Positions 38,573 through 48,375 of a stretch of DNA of 64,000 bases are shown one piece after another. Origin of the DNA: Hyphomicrobium sp. CS1GBMeth3 (GTDB taxonomy: Bacteria; Pseudomonadota; Alphaproteobacteria; Rhizobiales; Hyphomicrobiaceae). A program made the translations under genes and the position numbers. Location of the stretch: positions 372,001-436,000 of the forward strand of contig NZ_FPHO01000002.1 of NCBI RefSeq assembly GCF_900117455.1. The letters are read 5' to 3'. Under the pieces are notes generated by a model, which ran no database searches, was not told where the DNA came from, and worked only from the letters and a program-made list of their open reading frames with translations. Numbering within the stretch: position 1 is the first letter of the stretch; each line of letters opens with the position of its first letter.

Positions 38573-39031
38573 ATGACCACATTCAACCTCAATGGGCGCG
38601 ATGTGACGATCAGCTCCGAGGACGACACACCGCTGCTGTGGGTCGTTCGCGACGAGCTGGGTCTCATCGGCACGAAATTCGGATGCGGCGTGGCGCAGTG
38701 CGGCGCGTGCACCGTATACCTTGAAGGAGCGCCCGTCCGCTCCTGCGTTACGCCGGTGTCGAGCGTGGCAGGACAGAAGGTCACGACCGTCGAGGGGCTT
38801 CAGGGCCCTGTCGCCGAAGCCGTGCGCGGTGCATGGCAGAAGCTCGACGTCGTGCAGTGCGGCTACTGCCAGTCTGGCCAGATCATGGCGGCGGCCGCGT
38901 TGCTGACCGAGACGCCAGCGCCTACCGACGAGGACATCGACAATGCCATGAGCGGCAACATCTGCCGCTGCAACACCTATCAGCGCATCCGGCTGGCGAT
39001 TCATGACGCCGCCACGACGCTCAAGGGCTAA
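38573..39031 (+). CDS. iorA: molybdenum hydroxylase, 2Fe-2S small subunit (IorA-like)
   Basis: A 152-residue iron-sulfur subunit. The plant-type [2Fe-2S] cluster is bound by [11 protein letters not shown] and a later Cys near 60, and the second cluster by CGYCQSGQ and CRCNTYQRI. The domain order matches the small subunits of isoquinoline 1-oxidoreductase and two-subunit aldehyde dehydrogenases. It passes electrons from the molybdenum subunit, whose gene starts 15 bases later, to an acceptor such as a c-type cytochrome. No FAD subunit is present in the operon, as expected for the IorAB type. The substrate is unknown. Confidence 0.9.
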   Translation: MTTFNLNGRDVTISSEDDTPLLWVVRDELGLIGTKFGCGVAQCGACTVYLEGAPVRSCVTPVSSVAGQKVTTVEGLQGPVAEAVRGAWQKLDVVQCGYCQSGQIMAAAALLTETPAPTDEDIDNAMSGNICRCNTYQRIRLAIHDAATTLKG

Positions 39032-39045
39032 GGGGAGGTCGCATC

Positions 39046-41277
39046 ATGTACGGTCAGGTAGACCTTTCTCAACTTCGCTCGCACATCCACTCGCGCTTTT
39101 CCCCGCTGTCTGAAGCCGTTGCCATGGACCGTCGCGGCTTCGTGCGGCTCGCGCTCGGCACCGGCGCCGGTCTTATGATCGGCGGCTGGCTGTCTAGTGC
39201 GGTGAAGGCGGAAGCCCCGGCAGCGGTCACACCGCCCACGGGCGAAGGCATCTTCGCTCCCTTCGTGCACATCACTCCGGACAATGTCGTGACCGTTCTG
39301 AACAAGCATCAGGACATGGGACAAGGCAACGCGACGGGGCTTGCTACTCTCGTAGCGGACGAGCTCGATGCGGATTGGGCGCAGGTGAAGGTCGAGTTCG
39401 CGGCGGCGAACGTGGCGCTCTACAAGAACGGCGCGTTCGGCATCCAGGGAACAGGCGGATCGACGGCGTTGGCCGATTCCTTCCTACCCTATCGCAAGGC
39501 CGGCGCCACGGCGCGTGCCATGATTGTCGAAGCGGCGGCGAAGCGCTGGGGCGTGGCTCCGGACACCATCAAGATCGAGAAAGGCGTCGTTTCCTCGGGC
39601 AACAACAAGGCGACGCTCGGCGAGCTTGCGAAGGAAGCCGCCGCTGTGCCGGTGCCTGCCGAGCCGACGCTCAAGACGCCGGATCAGTTCACTTACATCG
39701 GTAAGTCGTTCCCGCGCGTGGATAGCGTTGCGAAGACGACGGGGCAGCGCATCTTCACACAGGATGTGCAGCTTCCGGACATGCTGATCGCGACGCTGGC
39801 GCGACCGCCGCGCTTCGGCGGCACGGTGAAGTCGGTTGATGACAAGGCGGCGCGCGAGGTGAAGGGCGTGGTGGATGTCGTTACGACATCGCGCGGCGTC
39901 GCCGTGCTCGCGACCTCGACCTACGCTGCCATCAAGGCCCGCGATCAGCTCGACGTGACGTGGGACGAGAGCAAGGCGGACACGCGCGGATCGGACGCTC
40001 TCGTTGCCGAGTACAAGGCGCTTGCGGAGAAGCCGGGCCTCGTGGCGCGCAACGCGGGCGATGCCGAGGGCGCAATTGCGAAGGCCGACGAGGTGCTCGA
40101 GGCGACGTACATCTTCCCGTTCCTCGCGCATGCGCCGATGGAGCCGATGAACTGCGTGGCGCAGTTCAAGGATGGCAAGGCGACGTTATGGACGGGTTCG
40201 CAGCTGCAGACCGTCGACCAAGGCGTGGTGTCGGCGATCCTAGGCATCAAGCCGGAGGACGTGACCATCAACACGCTGTGGGCGGGCGGTTCGTTCGGCC
40301 GGCGCGGTGTGTACGATTCCGACTACATCGCCGAGACGGCTGAGATCGTGAAGGTTACCGGCCGCAACGTGCCGATCAAGCTCGTGTGGACGCGCGAGGA
40401 CGACATCAAGGGCGGCTACTACCGTCCGATCTACGTGCACAAGGTGCGCGTGGGCCTCGACAAGGATGGCGGCATTCTGGGCTGGCATCATCGCATCGTC
40501 GGGCAGTCGATCGTCATCGGCACCGCCTTCGAGCAGGCTCTGGTGAAGGACGGCATCGACGGCACGTCGGTGGAAGGTGTTTCGGATTCGCCCTATGCGA
40601 TCCCGAACATGCACGTCGAGGTGCACAACACGAAGGCCGGTCCTCGTCCGCTCTGGTGGCGCTCGGTCGGGCATACGCACACGGCCTACGTCATGGAGAC
40701 GATGATTGATGAGATCGCGGCCGTCTCGGGCAAGGATCCGGTGGCCTTCCGCCTGTCGCTGCTCGAGAAGCATCCGCGGCATGTGGGCGTGCTGAAGCTC
40801 GCGGCCGAAATGGCCGGCTGGGACACCCCGCCGCCGGAAGGCGTGTTCCGCGGCGTTGCCGTGCACGAAAGCTTCAAGAGCTTCGTCGCCGAGGTGGCGG
40901 AGGTGCGGCTCGTCGACGGCAAACCGAAGGTCGAGCGCGTTGTTGCTGCCGTCGATTGCGGACTGGCCGTCAATCCGGATAACATCAAGGCGCAGGTCGA
41001 AGGCGGCGTGGGCTTCGGGCTCGGGGCCGTGCTGCACAGCAAGGTGACGCTCAAGGATGGCGTCGTCGAGCAGGGCAACTTCGACAGTTACGAGGTGTTG
41101 CGGATCAACGAGATGCCGCGTGTCGAGGTGCATCTCGTGCCTTCGGCCGAGGCGCCGACGGGCATCGGTGAGCCCGGCGTGCCGCCGATCGGTCCCGCGG
41201 TTGCCAATGCGGTTGCCATCGGCACCGGGCAGCGCGTTCGCGTGCTGCCGTTCGCCGAAGGGCTCAAGCTGGGATGA
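39046..41277 (+). CDS. iorB: molybdenum hydroxylase, molybdopterin-binding large subunit (IorB-like)
   Basis: A 743-residue catalytic subunit of the xanthine oxidase superfamily, IorB type. A Tat signal is visible near residues 28-55 ([22 protein letters not shown]), preceded by an N-terminal extension, so the enzyme should act in the periplasm. Mo-pterin contact segments are [29 protein letters not shown] and the C-terminal [18 protein letters not shown], in which the Glu is the catalytic base. The start at 39046 has GGGGAGG upstream. It probably oxidises an aldehyde or N-heterocycle. XdhC and MocA homologues follow in the operon and would mature its cofactor. Confidence 0.9.
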   Translation: MYGQVDLSQLRSHIHSRFSPLSEAVAMDRRGFVRLALGTGAGLMIGGWLSSAVKAEAPAAVTPPTGEGIFAPFVHITPDNVVTVLNKHQDMGQGNATGLATLVADELDADWAQVKVEFAAANVALYKNGAFGIQGTGGSTALADSFLPYRKAGATARAMIVEAAAKRWGVAPDTIKIEKGVVSSGNNKATLGELAKEAAAVPVPAEPTLKTPDQFTYIGKSFPRVDSVAKTTGQRIFTQDVQLPDMLIATLARPPRFGGTVKSVDDKAAREVKGVVDVVTTSRGVAVLATSTYAAIKARDQLDVTWDESKADTRGSDALVAEYKALAEKPGLVARNAGDAEGAIAKADEVLEATYIFPFLAHAPMEPMNCVAQFKDGKATLWTGSQLQTVDQGVVSAILGIKPEDVTINTLWAGGSFGRRGVYDSDYIAETAEIVKVTGRNVPIKLVWTREDDIKGGYYRPIYVHKVRVGLDKDGGILGWHHRIVGQSIVIGTAFEQALVKDGIDGTSVEGVSDSPYAIPNMHVEVHNTKAGPRPLWWRSVGHTHTAYVMETMIDEIAAVSGKDPVAFRLSLLEKHPRHVGVLKLAAEMAGWDTPPPEGVFRGVAVHESFKSFVAEVAEVRLVDGKPKVERVVAAVDCGLAVNPDNIKAQVEGGVGFGLGAVLHSKVTLKDGVVEQGNFDSYEVLRINEMPRVEVHLVPSAEAPTGIGEPGVPPIGPAVANAVAIGTGQRVRVLPFAEGLKLG

Positions 41278-41278
41278 G

Positions 41279-42319
41279 ATGATGCCTGAAGCTGGTTTTA
41301 TCGAGACGAATGGAGCGCCCGCGGTCACCGCGGGCGCTCCGCGCGACGTGACGGCGATTGCACGGCAGTGGCTGGACGAGTTCGGCACCATTGCGCTCGC
41401 GACCGTCATCAAGACGTGGGGCTCGTCGCCGGTGCCGGTGGGCGGCCAGCTCGTCGTCGGGCCCGAGCAACGGTTCGAGGGTTCGGTGTCCGGCGGTTGC
41501 GTCGAGGCGGCGGTGATTACGGCCGCTGAGGAGGTGATTGCCTCGGGGCGGCCGAATGTCCTGGAATTCGGCGTCGGCGACGAGACTGCGTGGCGTGTCG
41601 GTCTGCCGTGTGGTGGGCGTATCGAGATCTTTGTCGAACGGCTGTCGGGCGCAGAGGATGCGGCGTATCTCGACGCGGTTCTCGAGGCGCGGCAGTCGCG
41701 GGCGCTGCTGGTGGTGGATACGCAGCTTACGGATGGAAAGCGCGTCCTTCATCGCGATACGGCGCCCTATGAGGCCGAAACGGCGGCCTTGCTAGACAAC
41801 GGTGAATGCGTGCTGGTCGAGGCACCCGATGCGCGCCGCTTCCTGCATGCGCTGGCACCGCCGGTGCACGTGATCCTGATCGGTGCCGGGCATGTGGCGC
41901 AGGTGCTTGCCGATCTGGCGCAGCGCGTCGGATATCAGGCGACTGTGATCGATCCGCGATCCGCGTTCTCGGCGGAGACCCGTTTCGGCGGTGTGCCGCT
42001 GAGCCAGGATTGGCCGGAGACCATTCTGCCGAAGCTGGGTCTCGATGCGCGTACGGCTGTCATCACGCTCGCCCACGACGCGCGCCTCGATGACGAGACA
42101 CTGCCGCTGGCGGTGCGCTCGCCGTGCTTCTACGTCGGTGCGCTCGGTTCGCGGCGGACGCATGAGAAACGCGTGGAGCGGCTTGCCAACGCTGGGATGA
42201 CGGAGACCGAGATCGCGCGTATCGATGCGCCCGTCGGGCTGCCCATCGGTGCCAAAGGGCCGGCCGAGATTGCGGTCTCCATTCTTGGCGCCGTGATCAA
42301 GGCACGGCGCGGAGCGTGA
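41279..42319 (+). CDS. XdhC/CoxI family molybdenum-cofactor maturation protein
   Basis: A 346-residue XdhC-type protein that binds and sulfurates or protects the molybdenum cofactor before insertion into the hydroxylase. The N-terminal XdhC domain shows [22 protein letters not shown] and [13 protein letters not shown]; a Rossmann domain follows with [22 protein letters not shown], and the C-terminal [14 protein letters not shown] segment is conserved. The ATG at 41279 lies one base after the iorB stop codon. It overlaps the next gene by four bases. Its presence fits the IorAB pair. The start could equally be the next codon, also ATG. Confidence 0.9.
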   Translation: MMPEAGFIETNGAPAVTAGAPRDVTAIARQWLDEFGTIALATVIKTWGSSPVPVGGQLVVGPEQRFEGSVSGGCVEAAVITAAEEVIASGRPNVLEFGVGDETAWRVGLPCGGRIEIFVERLSGAEDAAYLDAVLEARQSRALLVVDTQLTDGKRVLHRDTAPYEAETAALLDNGECVLVEAPDARRFLHALAPPVHVILIGAGHVAQVLADLAQRVGYQATVIDPRSAFSAETRFGGVPLSQDWPETILPKLGLDARTAVITLAHDARLDDETLPLAVRSPCFYVGALGSRRTHEKRVERLANAGMTETEIARIDAPVGLPIGAKGPAEIAVSILGAVIKARRGA

Positions 42320-42945
42320 CAGTGGCGAGCAAGCCTCTGCTTGCGGCCGTGTTGCTCGCAGGCGGTGCGTCGCGCCGTTTTGGCGCGGACAACAAGCTGC
42401 TTGTGGAAGTCGACGGTGTGCCGATGGTGCAGCGGGTCGCGCGCGAGATTCTGGCCGCGGGCGTCGACGAGATCGTTGTCGTGACGGGTGCGGAGCACGA
42501 GGCGTATCTCAAAGCGCTCGCAGATGTTCCTGTGCGGTTCGTGCAGAATCTGGATTGGGATGCGGGCATCGGCAGCTCAATCGCGGTGGGTGTACGCGCG
42601 CTCTCTGAAGCGCCCCAGGGCGTTTTTATCGTGCCGGGCGACCTTCCCAATCTTGGAGCCGATATGTTCCGGCGGCTGGCCGCAGCGTTTGCTGAAGCCG
42701 GAGGCCATCGCGCGGTCCTGCCGGTGACGGAGCGGGGCGAGCAGCGTAACCCGGTGCTCTGGCCGCGCAGCCTGTTTCCGAAACTCGCAGCGCTTTCAGG
42801 CTCCAAGGGGGGCAAATCCCTGCTGGACACATTGGGCGATCAGCGCGTTGATGTGGCGTTCGGCGACGAGTCCGTGTTCGCGGACATCGATACGCAGGAT
42901 GACTACGCGCGCTTGATCGCAGGAGCCAGAGGTGACGCTCATTGA
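42316..42945 (+). CDS. MocA/MobA-like nucleotidyltransferase
   Basis: A 209-residue NTP-transferase that adds CMP or GMP to molybdopterin. The nucleotide-binding loop is LLAGGASRRFGADNKLLVEVDG, close to the LAGGxSxRMGxxK motif, and the metal-binding aspartate is in FIVPGDLPNL. For enzymes of the xanthine oxidase family the cofactor carries CMP, so MocA activity is the better guess. It starts with GTG overlapping the xdhC stop by four bases and runs 14 bases into the next gene, so all are translationally linked. It completes a four-gene hydroxylase unit. Confidence 0.88.
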   Translation: MTVASKPLLAAVLLAGGASRRFGADNKLLVEVDGVPMVQRVAREILAAGVDEIVVVTGAEHEAYLKALADVPVRFVQNLDWDAGIGSSIAVGVRALSEAPQGVFIVPGDLPNLGADMFRRLAAAFAEAGGHRAVLPVTERGEQRNPVLWPRSLFPKLAALSGSKGGKSLLDTLGDQRVDVAFGDESVFADIDTQDDYARLIAGARGDAH

Positions 42946-43645
42946 CCGGAAGGCGGAGCAAAGCGGGACGCGACCGGCGTCCCCGCTACTTGCAGTGTCT
43001 GGCCTCCGGAAATCCTATGCTACGCCGCAGGGCGCGCTGGCGGTGCTCAAGGGTGTGGACCTCTCGCTTGAGGCCGGACAGAGTCTCGCATTGCTCGGTG
43101 AATCCGGCAGTGGCAAGAGCACGCTCCTGCATCTGATTGCGGGTCTCGACGAGGTCGATGCGGGCGAGATCGTGCTCGAGGGCGTTCGTCTGGCGGGCCT
43201 CGCTGAGGGCGAGCGGGCAGCGGTGCGCCGCGAGCGAATCGGCATCGTCTTTCAGCAGTTCAACCTGATCCCGAGCCTCACTGTCGCCGACAATCTCGCA
43301 TTCCAAGCGCGCGTCGCGGGGCGGTTCGATGCCGCTTGGCATGACGAGCTACTGGACCGGCTCGGGTTTTCTGGGCTCGAGGCGCGCTATCCCGAGCAGC
43401 TTTCGGGCGGCCAGCAGCAGCGCGTTGCCATCGGGCGTGCGCTCGCGGTCAAGCCGCGCCTTCTGCTCGCGGACGAGCCGACGGGCAATCTCGACGAGGC
43501 GACGGGAGACGAAGTGTTGCGCTTAGCGCTGGATCTCGTGGTGCGCAGTGGCTCGGCGTTCCTGATGGCGACGCACAGTACGCGGCTTGCCGCACGCCTC
43601 GATCGGCAAGTGCGCCTCGCGTCCGGCGTGCTGGTGGCGCCGTGA
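42932..43645 (+). CDS. ABC exporter ATPase (LolD/AttE-like)
   Basis: A 237-residue ABC ATPase of the MacB/LolD group. Walker A GESGSGKST, Q-loop VFQQFNLIPSLT, signature LSGGQQQRVAIGRALA, Walker B LLLADEPTGNLD and H-loop MATHSTRL are all intact. The GTG start has AGGAG six bases upstream and overlaps the mocA-like gene by 14 bases. It overlaps the following permease by four bases. This group moves lipoproteins, peptides or small molecules outward across the inner membrane or in the periplasm; with the next two genes it resembles AttEFGH systems. The cargo is unknown. Confidence 0.9.
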   Translation: MTLIDRKAEQSGTRPASPLLAVSGLRKSYATPQGALAVLKGVDLSLEAGQSLALLGESGSGKSTLLHLIAGLDEVDAGEIVLEGVRLAGLAEGERAAVRRERIGIVFQQFNLIPSLTVADNLAFQARVAGRFDAAWHDELLDRLGFSGLEARYPEQLSGGQQQRVAIGRALAVKPRLLLADEPTGNLDEATGDEVLRLALDLVVRSGSAFLMATHSTRLAARLDRQVRLASGVLVAP

Positions 43646-46107
43646 CCCAGGCTCGGTGGATTTTCGTCACGCTAGCCAGCCATTGGCGGCGGCATCCGAT
43701 GAACCTCGCGACACTCGTCGTAGGGCTCGCGATTGCGACCGCGCTGTGGAGCGGAGTGCAGGCGCTCAACGCGCAGGCGCGCGCGAGCTACGATCGCGCG
43801 GCGGCGGTGCTCGGACAGGCGGGCACGGCGAGCCTCGTCAGCGCCCAAGGCGTATTCGTGCGGCAGGACGATTATGTCGCTCTGCGCCGCGCGGGATGGC
43901 AGGTGTCGCCGGTGATCGAGGGCACAGTCCGGCTTGGGGCGCAGAGCTACCGCCTTGTCGGTGTGGAGCCGCTGACGGCTCCGTCCGGTTCGCCCGCGCG
44001 CGGGATCGCGACGGGTGATGATCTCGGCCGCTTCATCGGGCCGCCGGGGCAAACGCTCGTTGCGCCCGAGATGCTCGGCGAGCTTGGCGTTGCGGCCGGT
44101 GCAACGCCGAGAACGGAACGAGAGGAGGCGCTGCCGCCGCTCGTCGCGGCGCCCGACGTTGCGCCGGGATTGCTGGTTGTCGATATCGGCGTGGCGCAAC
44201 GCGTGCTCGGACGTGCGGGGCAGATCACGCGATTGGTGGTGACCGGTGATACGGCACCCGATGCTGAAACCGTGAAAGCCGTCGTCGGAGATGCGCTGCG
44301 GCTCGAGCAGGGGAGCGAGGGCGGCGATCTCGCGCGGCTGACGGATAGCTTCCATCTCAATCTGACGGCCTTCGGGTTGCTGGCGTTTATCGTCGGGCTG
44401 TTCATCGTGCATGCGTCCGTGGGACTCGCGTTCGAGCAGCGGCTCGGTACGGTCCGCACGATGCGCGCGGTTGGTGTGCCGCTCGGTCTGCTGATGGCTG
44501 TGCTCGTGGGTGAGGTTGTGTTGCTGGCGTTGATCGCCGGCGCGCTCGGAATGGTGGCGGGTTATTTCCTTGCCGCGGCGCTGCTGCCCGACGTGGCCGC
44601 GAGCCTGGATAGCCTCTACGGCGCACATGTGGCCGGTGCGCTCAATCTTTCCCCGTTGTGGTGGCTCTCGGGGCTCGGCATGGCGCTCGGAGGCGCGTTG
44701 GCGGCGTCATTGCTGAGCCTCATAAAAATGGCGCGCCTGCCGGTGCTCGTCGCGGCGAAGCCGCTGGCGTGGCGCGATGCGCAGACGATGCAACTCAGGT
44801 GGCAAGGGGTGGTTGCCGCGTGCGCCATCCTGATCGCGCTTGGGGCTTTCGTCGGGGGCCAGGGTTTGGTGGCAGGCTTCGTCGTTATTGCAGGAGTTCT
44901 GCTCGGCGCCGCGCTGCTGTTGCCGCTGGCGCTGTCGGCCGTTCTGCGGGTTGGCGAGGCGTATGCCAGAGGCGCGTTGCAGCAGTGGTTCTGGGCTGAT
45001 GCACGCTTGCAGCTTTCGGGCTTGTCGCTGGCGTTGATGGCGCTGCTGTTGGCGCTCGCTGCCAATGTCGGCGTCGGAACGATGGTCGAAGGGTTCCGCA
45101 AGACGTTCACGGGCTGGCTCGACGGGCGTCTCAACTCCGAGATCTATTTCGACGCGGCGAGCGCTGCGGATGGCGAGCGCGTCGCGCGCTGGCTTGGTGC
45201 GCGCTCGGAGGTCACGGCTGTGCTTCCCGTTTGGCGCGCGGAGACGCGTGTTGAGGGATGGCCGGTCGAAGTGGTCGGCACGCGCGATCATGCAACCTAT
45301 CGTGCCGGGTTTTCGCTTTTGTCGGCTGTGCCGGATGCATTTGGTGTCGTGCATGCGGGCCGCGGCGTGCTGGTTAGCGAGCAACTGGCGCGACGGCTGG
45401 GCGTCGGCGTTGGCGATCGGCTGGCGATTCCCGGAACCGGGGCATTGTGGGATGTGCCTGTGGTCGGCGTCTACGCGGACTACGGCAATCCAAAAGGGCA
45501 GGTGCGCGTCGACATCCGGCAACTCGTGCACTACTGGCCGGAGGCGCGGCGCACGGGGTATAGCGTGCGTGCTGATCCGGATCGTGTGGACGCGTTGATT
45601 GATGCGATGCGGGCGGAGTTCGGGCCGGCGCTTGCCCGCGTTCTCGATCAAGCGTCGCTCAAGGCGATGTCGACGCGGATTTTCGATCGGACGTTCGCGG
45701 TCACGGGGGCGCTCAACACGCTGACGCTCGTCGTATCCGGGATCGCGCTGTTTGCGAGCCTGCTCGCGCTCGGCAATCAACGGTTGGCGCAGATCGCTCC
45801 CGTATGGGCGCTCGGCGTGCCGCGGCGGCGGCTCGGTGAGCTCGAGATCGGCAGGCTTCTTGTGCTGGCCGCCATCACGGAGGTGCTGGCGGTGCCGCTG
45901 GGCCTCTTGCTGGCATGGTGCCTGGTCGCAATCGTCAATGTGCAGGCGTTCGGGTGGCGGCTGCCGTTTCATGTCTTTCCGGCGCAATGGATCATGATCG
46001 TCGTGCTGGCGCTCGCGACGGCCCTTGCCGCGGCGCTCGTGCCGGTTGTGCGCCTTCGGCGGTCGGAGCCGCAGGATCTGCTCAGGGTGTTCGCCAATGA
46101 GAGCTAG
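43642..46107 (+). CDS. ABC exporter permease, FtsX type (AttFG-like)
   Basis: An 821-residue permease with two FtsX/MacB-type halves. A membrane helix near residue 25 is followed by a periplasmic domain, then four helices at about 240-350 (AFGLLAFIVGLFIVHASVGLAF and GLLMAVLVGEVVLLALIAGALG), more helices near 385-480, a second periplasmic region, and the final helices near 690-810. The single long chain would replace the separate AttF and AttG permeases. It starts with a GTG overlapping the ATPase stop by four bases and overlaps the next gene by 11. It works with the ATPase and the lipocalin-like protein. Confidence 0.88.
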   Translation: MTQARWIFVTLASHWRRHPMNLATLVVGLAIATALWSGVQALNAQARASYDRAAAVLGQAGTASLVSAQGVFVRQDDYVALRRAGWQVSPVIEGTVRLGAQSYRLVGVEPLTAPSGSPARGIATGDDLGRFIGPPGQTLVAPEMLGELGVAAGATPRTEREEALPPLVAAPDVAPGLLVVDIGVAQRVLGRAGQITRLVVTGDTAPDAETVKAVVGDALRLEQGSEGGDLARLTDSFHLNLTAFGLLAFIVGLFIVHASVGLAFEQRLGTVRTMRAVGVPLGLLMAVLVGEVVLLALIAGALGMVAGYFLAAALLPDVAASLDSLYGAHVAGALNLSPLWWLSGLGMALGGALAASLLSLIKMARLPVLVAAKPLAWRDAQTMQLRWQGVVAACAILIALGAFVGGQGLVAGFVVIAGVLLGAALLLPLALSAVLRVGEAYARGALQQWFWADARLQLSGLSLALMALLLALAANVGVGTMVEGFRKTFTGWLDGRLNSEIYFDAASAADGERVARWLGARSEVTAVLPVWRAETRVEGWPVEVVGTRDHATYRAGFSLLSAVPDAFGVVHAGRGVLVSEQLARRLGVGVGDRLAIPGTGALWDVPVVGVYADYGNPKGQVRVDIRQLVHYWPEARRTGYSVRADPDRVDALIDAMRAEFGPALARVLDQASLKAMSTRIFDRTFAVTGALNTLTLVVSGIALFASLLALGNQRLAQIAPVWALGVPRRRLGELEIGRLLVLAAITEVLAVPLGLLLAWCLVAIVNVQAFGWRLPFHVFPAQWIMIVVLALATALAAALVPVVRLRRSEPQDLLRVFANES

Positions 46108-47164
46108 GTGGGCGATCGCATTCGGCGTTCTCGCGGCGGCTATGCTTGCAACGCGCGCGCTCGCAGGCGGCTTTGCGGGGCTCGGCGAGGAGGCCCGTGG
46201 CTTTGCCGAGGTCGTACCGGGCAATGCGATCACCTTCCCCCAGGATTTCGGCGCCCATCCCGATTACCGCATCGAGTGGTGGTACGTGACGGCGAACCTC
46301 GCAGACGCGTCGGGGACGCCATACGGCGTGCAATGGACGCTATTCCGGCAGGCGCTGGCGCCCGGTCCACAGCGCGAGGGCTGGGCCAATCAGCAAGTCT
46401 GGATGGGACATGCTGCGGTGACGAGCACCGGCACGCATCGCTTTGCAGAAAAGCTGGCGCGCGGGGGCATCGGTCAGGCTAATGTCGCAGCGGCGCCGTT
46501 CCGCGCCTGGATCGACGATTGGTCGTTCGCGGCGGAGCCCAACGTCGATGGTCTCGCGGCTTCAACTCTCACGGCCAAGGGGACGGATTTCTCCTATGCG
46601 CTGCGTCTTGCCAGTGCGCGGCCGCCGGTGCTGCAAGGTGAGGGGGGCTTCAGCCGCAAGTCGGAACGTGGGCAGGCGTCCTATTACTACAGCCAGCCGT
46701 TCTTCGAGGTGGCGGGAACGCTGTCGCTCGACGGGCGGGAGATCGCCGTCACCGGGCAGGCGTGGATGGACCGCGAGTGGAGCAGCCAGCCGCTCGCGTC
46801 GGACCAGGAAGGCTGGGACTGGCTCTCGCTGCATTTGCCTAAGGGCGAGAAGCTCATGCTGTTTCAACTGCGGGGAGAGAACGACGCGCCGTTCCGCTCG
46901 GGAAGCTGGATCGCTCAGGATGGAAAGGTGACGCCGCTCGCCAATACGGACATCGTGCTGACGCCGCTTGATTGGCATCGCGTGGCCGGGCGGCGCCTGC
47001 CGGTTGCCTGGGGCGTGGAGGTCAAGAGCCGCGAACTTAAGATCGAGACCGAGCCGCTCAATCGCGAGAGCTGGATGGCGACGACGTTCTCGTACTGGGA
47101 AGGGCCGATCCACTTTCGCGGCACGCATGCCGGCGTCGGCTATCTGGAGATGACCGGCTATTGA
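46097..47164 (+). CDS. AttH/CrtC-like lipocalin-type exported protein
   Basis: A 355-residue exported protein with a signal peptide (MRARWAIAFGVLAAAMLATRALAGG). The core motif YRIEWWYVTANL and the later WMDREWSSQPLASDQEGWDWLSLHL are typical of AttH and of the CrtC hydratase superfamily, which share a double lipocalin-like fold. It probably binds or modifies a hydrophobic ligand handled by the preceding ABC exporter. The ATG overlaps the permease gene by 11 bases. Its stop lies 22 bases from the convergent adaptor gene; a small CTGAAG/CTTCAG hairpin (47171-47190) sits at the junction. Confidence 0.85.
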   Translation: MRARWAIAFGVLAAAMLATRALAGGFAGLGEEARGFAEVVPGNAITFPQDFGAHPDYRIEWWYVTANLADASGTPYGVQWTLFRQALAPGPQREGWANQQVWMGHAAVTSTGTHRFAEKLARGGIGQANVAAAPFRAWIDDWSFAAEPNVDGLAASTLTAKGTDFSYALRLASARPPVLQGEGGFSRKSERGQASYYYSQPFFEVAGTLSLDGREIAVTGQAWMDREWSSQPLASDQEGWDWLSLHLPKGEKLMLFQLRGENDAPFRSGSWIAQDGKVTPLANTDIVLTPLDWHRVAGRRLPVAWGVEVKSRELKIETEPLNRESWMATTFSYWEGPIHFRGTHAGVGYLEMTGY

Positions 47165-47186
47165 GTGCTACTGAAGCGTTTTTTCT

Positions 47187-48362
47187 TCAGCGCATCTTCT
47201 GGCCCGTCGCGCGCGAGACGGTGGCCATGGTGACGGCGACCTTGTCGCCTTCGCGCAGCAGCGCGTTCGGCGCCAGGATCACGCGGTCCGAGGTGTCGAG
47301 GCCTGAGACGACCTCGACGCGCTCGCCGAAGTCGCGCCCAACGGACACGTTGCGGAAAACCACCTCGTCGGCTTCCACCACTGCCACTTTCTGGCGGCCG
47401 TCGCGCGTGACGAGCGTGTTAGTCGGCACGGTGACGGGGGCGCGATCGCGCGTCACGTCGAGGGTGACGATGCCGGTGAGGCCCGCGGGGATGCGCTCCT
47501 CCGGGTTCTGCATGGCGAGCTCGGCGCGCATGGTGGAGGACGCTTGGTCGATCACGCCTGTGCGGCGCACGACCGTGGCGGTGAAGACTTCGCCGGGAAG
47601 CTCGGCGAATTCCACCTTGGCTGCGTTTCCGCTGCGCACCTTGAGCGCGTCCGTCTGCGGCACATCCAGCTCGACGCGCAGCTCGTCCAGGCGCGCGATG
47701 CGGAACAACGGCGCGCTGGGCTGGGAGTCGCTTGCCGAGATGCGATCGCCGCGTTCGACGGCGCGCAGCACGACGGTTCCCGCGAAGGGCGCGCGCACGG
47801 TCAGGAATCCGACGACCTCGGTCAAACGCTGGACCTCGGCTTCGGCGGCGGCGAGGTCTGCTACGGCGATGCGCTCGTTCGCGGTGCGCTCATCCCGCTG
47901 CTGTTCGGAGACGTGCCCCTGCTTGACGAGCTGGTCGGCGCGTGCGGCGTTGACGCGGGCGAAGTCGAGGCGGGCGCGGGTCTGCTGGACTGTCGCCTTG
48001 GCGCGCGCCAGCTCCTGCTCCACCTCAGGTGCGTCGATCACAAGCAGGATGTCGCCTGCTCCGACTTTGTCGCCGATATCGACTAGGCGGCGCGCGGCGA
48101 CACCGCTGGCGCGGGACGCGACGATCGCCTGCTCGGCGGCCGCGGTGCGGCCGGTCAGGACGATGGTTCCCGTTTCCTGCACGGGCTCCGGGTGCACGAC
48201 GCGGACGGGCTTCGGCGGAGGGGTTTCGGCTTGGGCGTGGGTTTCTTTCGATTGCGCAGTCTGTGCCGTGACCGGGGTCGGTGCGTGCGTCCAGGCGACA
48301 TAGCCTGCCGCGAGTGCGAACACTCCGGATACAGTGGCGAACAGGGTGCGTGCGACGCTCAT
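47187..48362 (-). CDS. RND efflux periplasmic adaptor (first pump)
   Basis: A 391-residue membrane fusion protein. An N-terminal membrane anchor or signal (ARTLFATVSGVFALAAGYVAW) is followed by a lipoyl half (GVAARRLVDIGDKVGAGDILLVIDAPE), an alpha-helical hairpin, the second lipoyl half (VRAPFAGTVVLRAVERGD) and beta-barrel domains ending in TVPTNTLVTRDG. It links the inner-membrane RND pump to an outer-membrane channel. The gene follows the pump gene by 13 bases on the minus strand. I start at MSVARTLF (48362). No channel gene is nearby. Confidence 0.9.
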   Translation of the reverse strand: MSVARTLFATVSGVFALAAGYVAWTHAPTPVTAQTAQSKETHAQAETPPPKPVRVVHPEPVQETGTIVLTGRTAAAEQAIVASRASGVAARRLVDIGDKVGAGDILLVIDAPEVEQELARAKATVQQTRARLDFARVNAARADQLVKQGHVSEQQRDERTANERIAVADLAAAEAEVQRLTEVVGFLTVRAPFAGTVVLRAVERGDRISASDSQPSAPLFRIARLDELRVELDVPQTDALKVRSGNAAKVEFAELPGEVFTATVVRRTGVIDQASSTMRAELAMQNPEERIPAGLTGIVTLDVTRDRAPVTVPTNTLVTRDGRQKVAVVEADEVVFRNVSVGRDFGERVEVVSGLDTSDRVILAPNALLREGDKVAVTMATVSRATGQKMR

Positions 48363-48375
48363 CGGGTGTGCTCTC

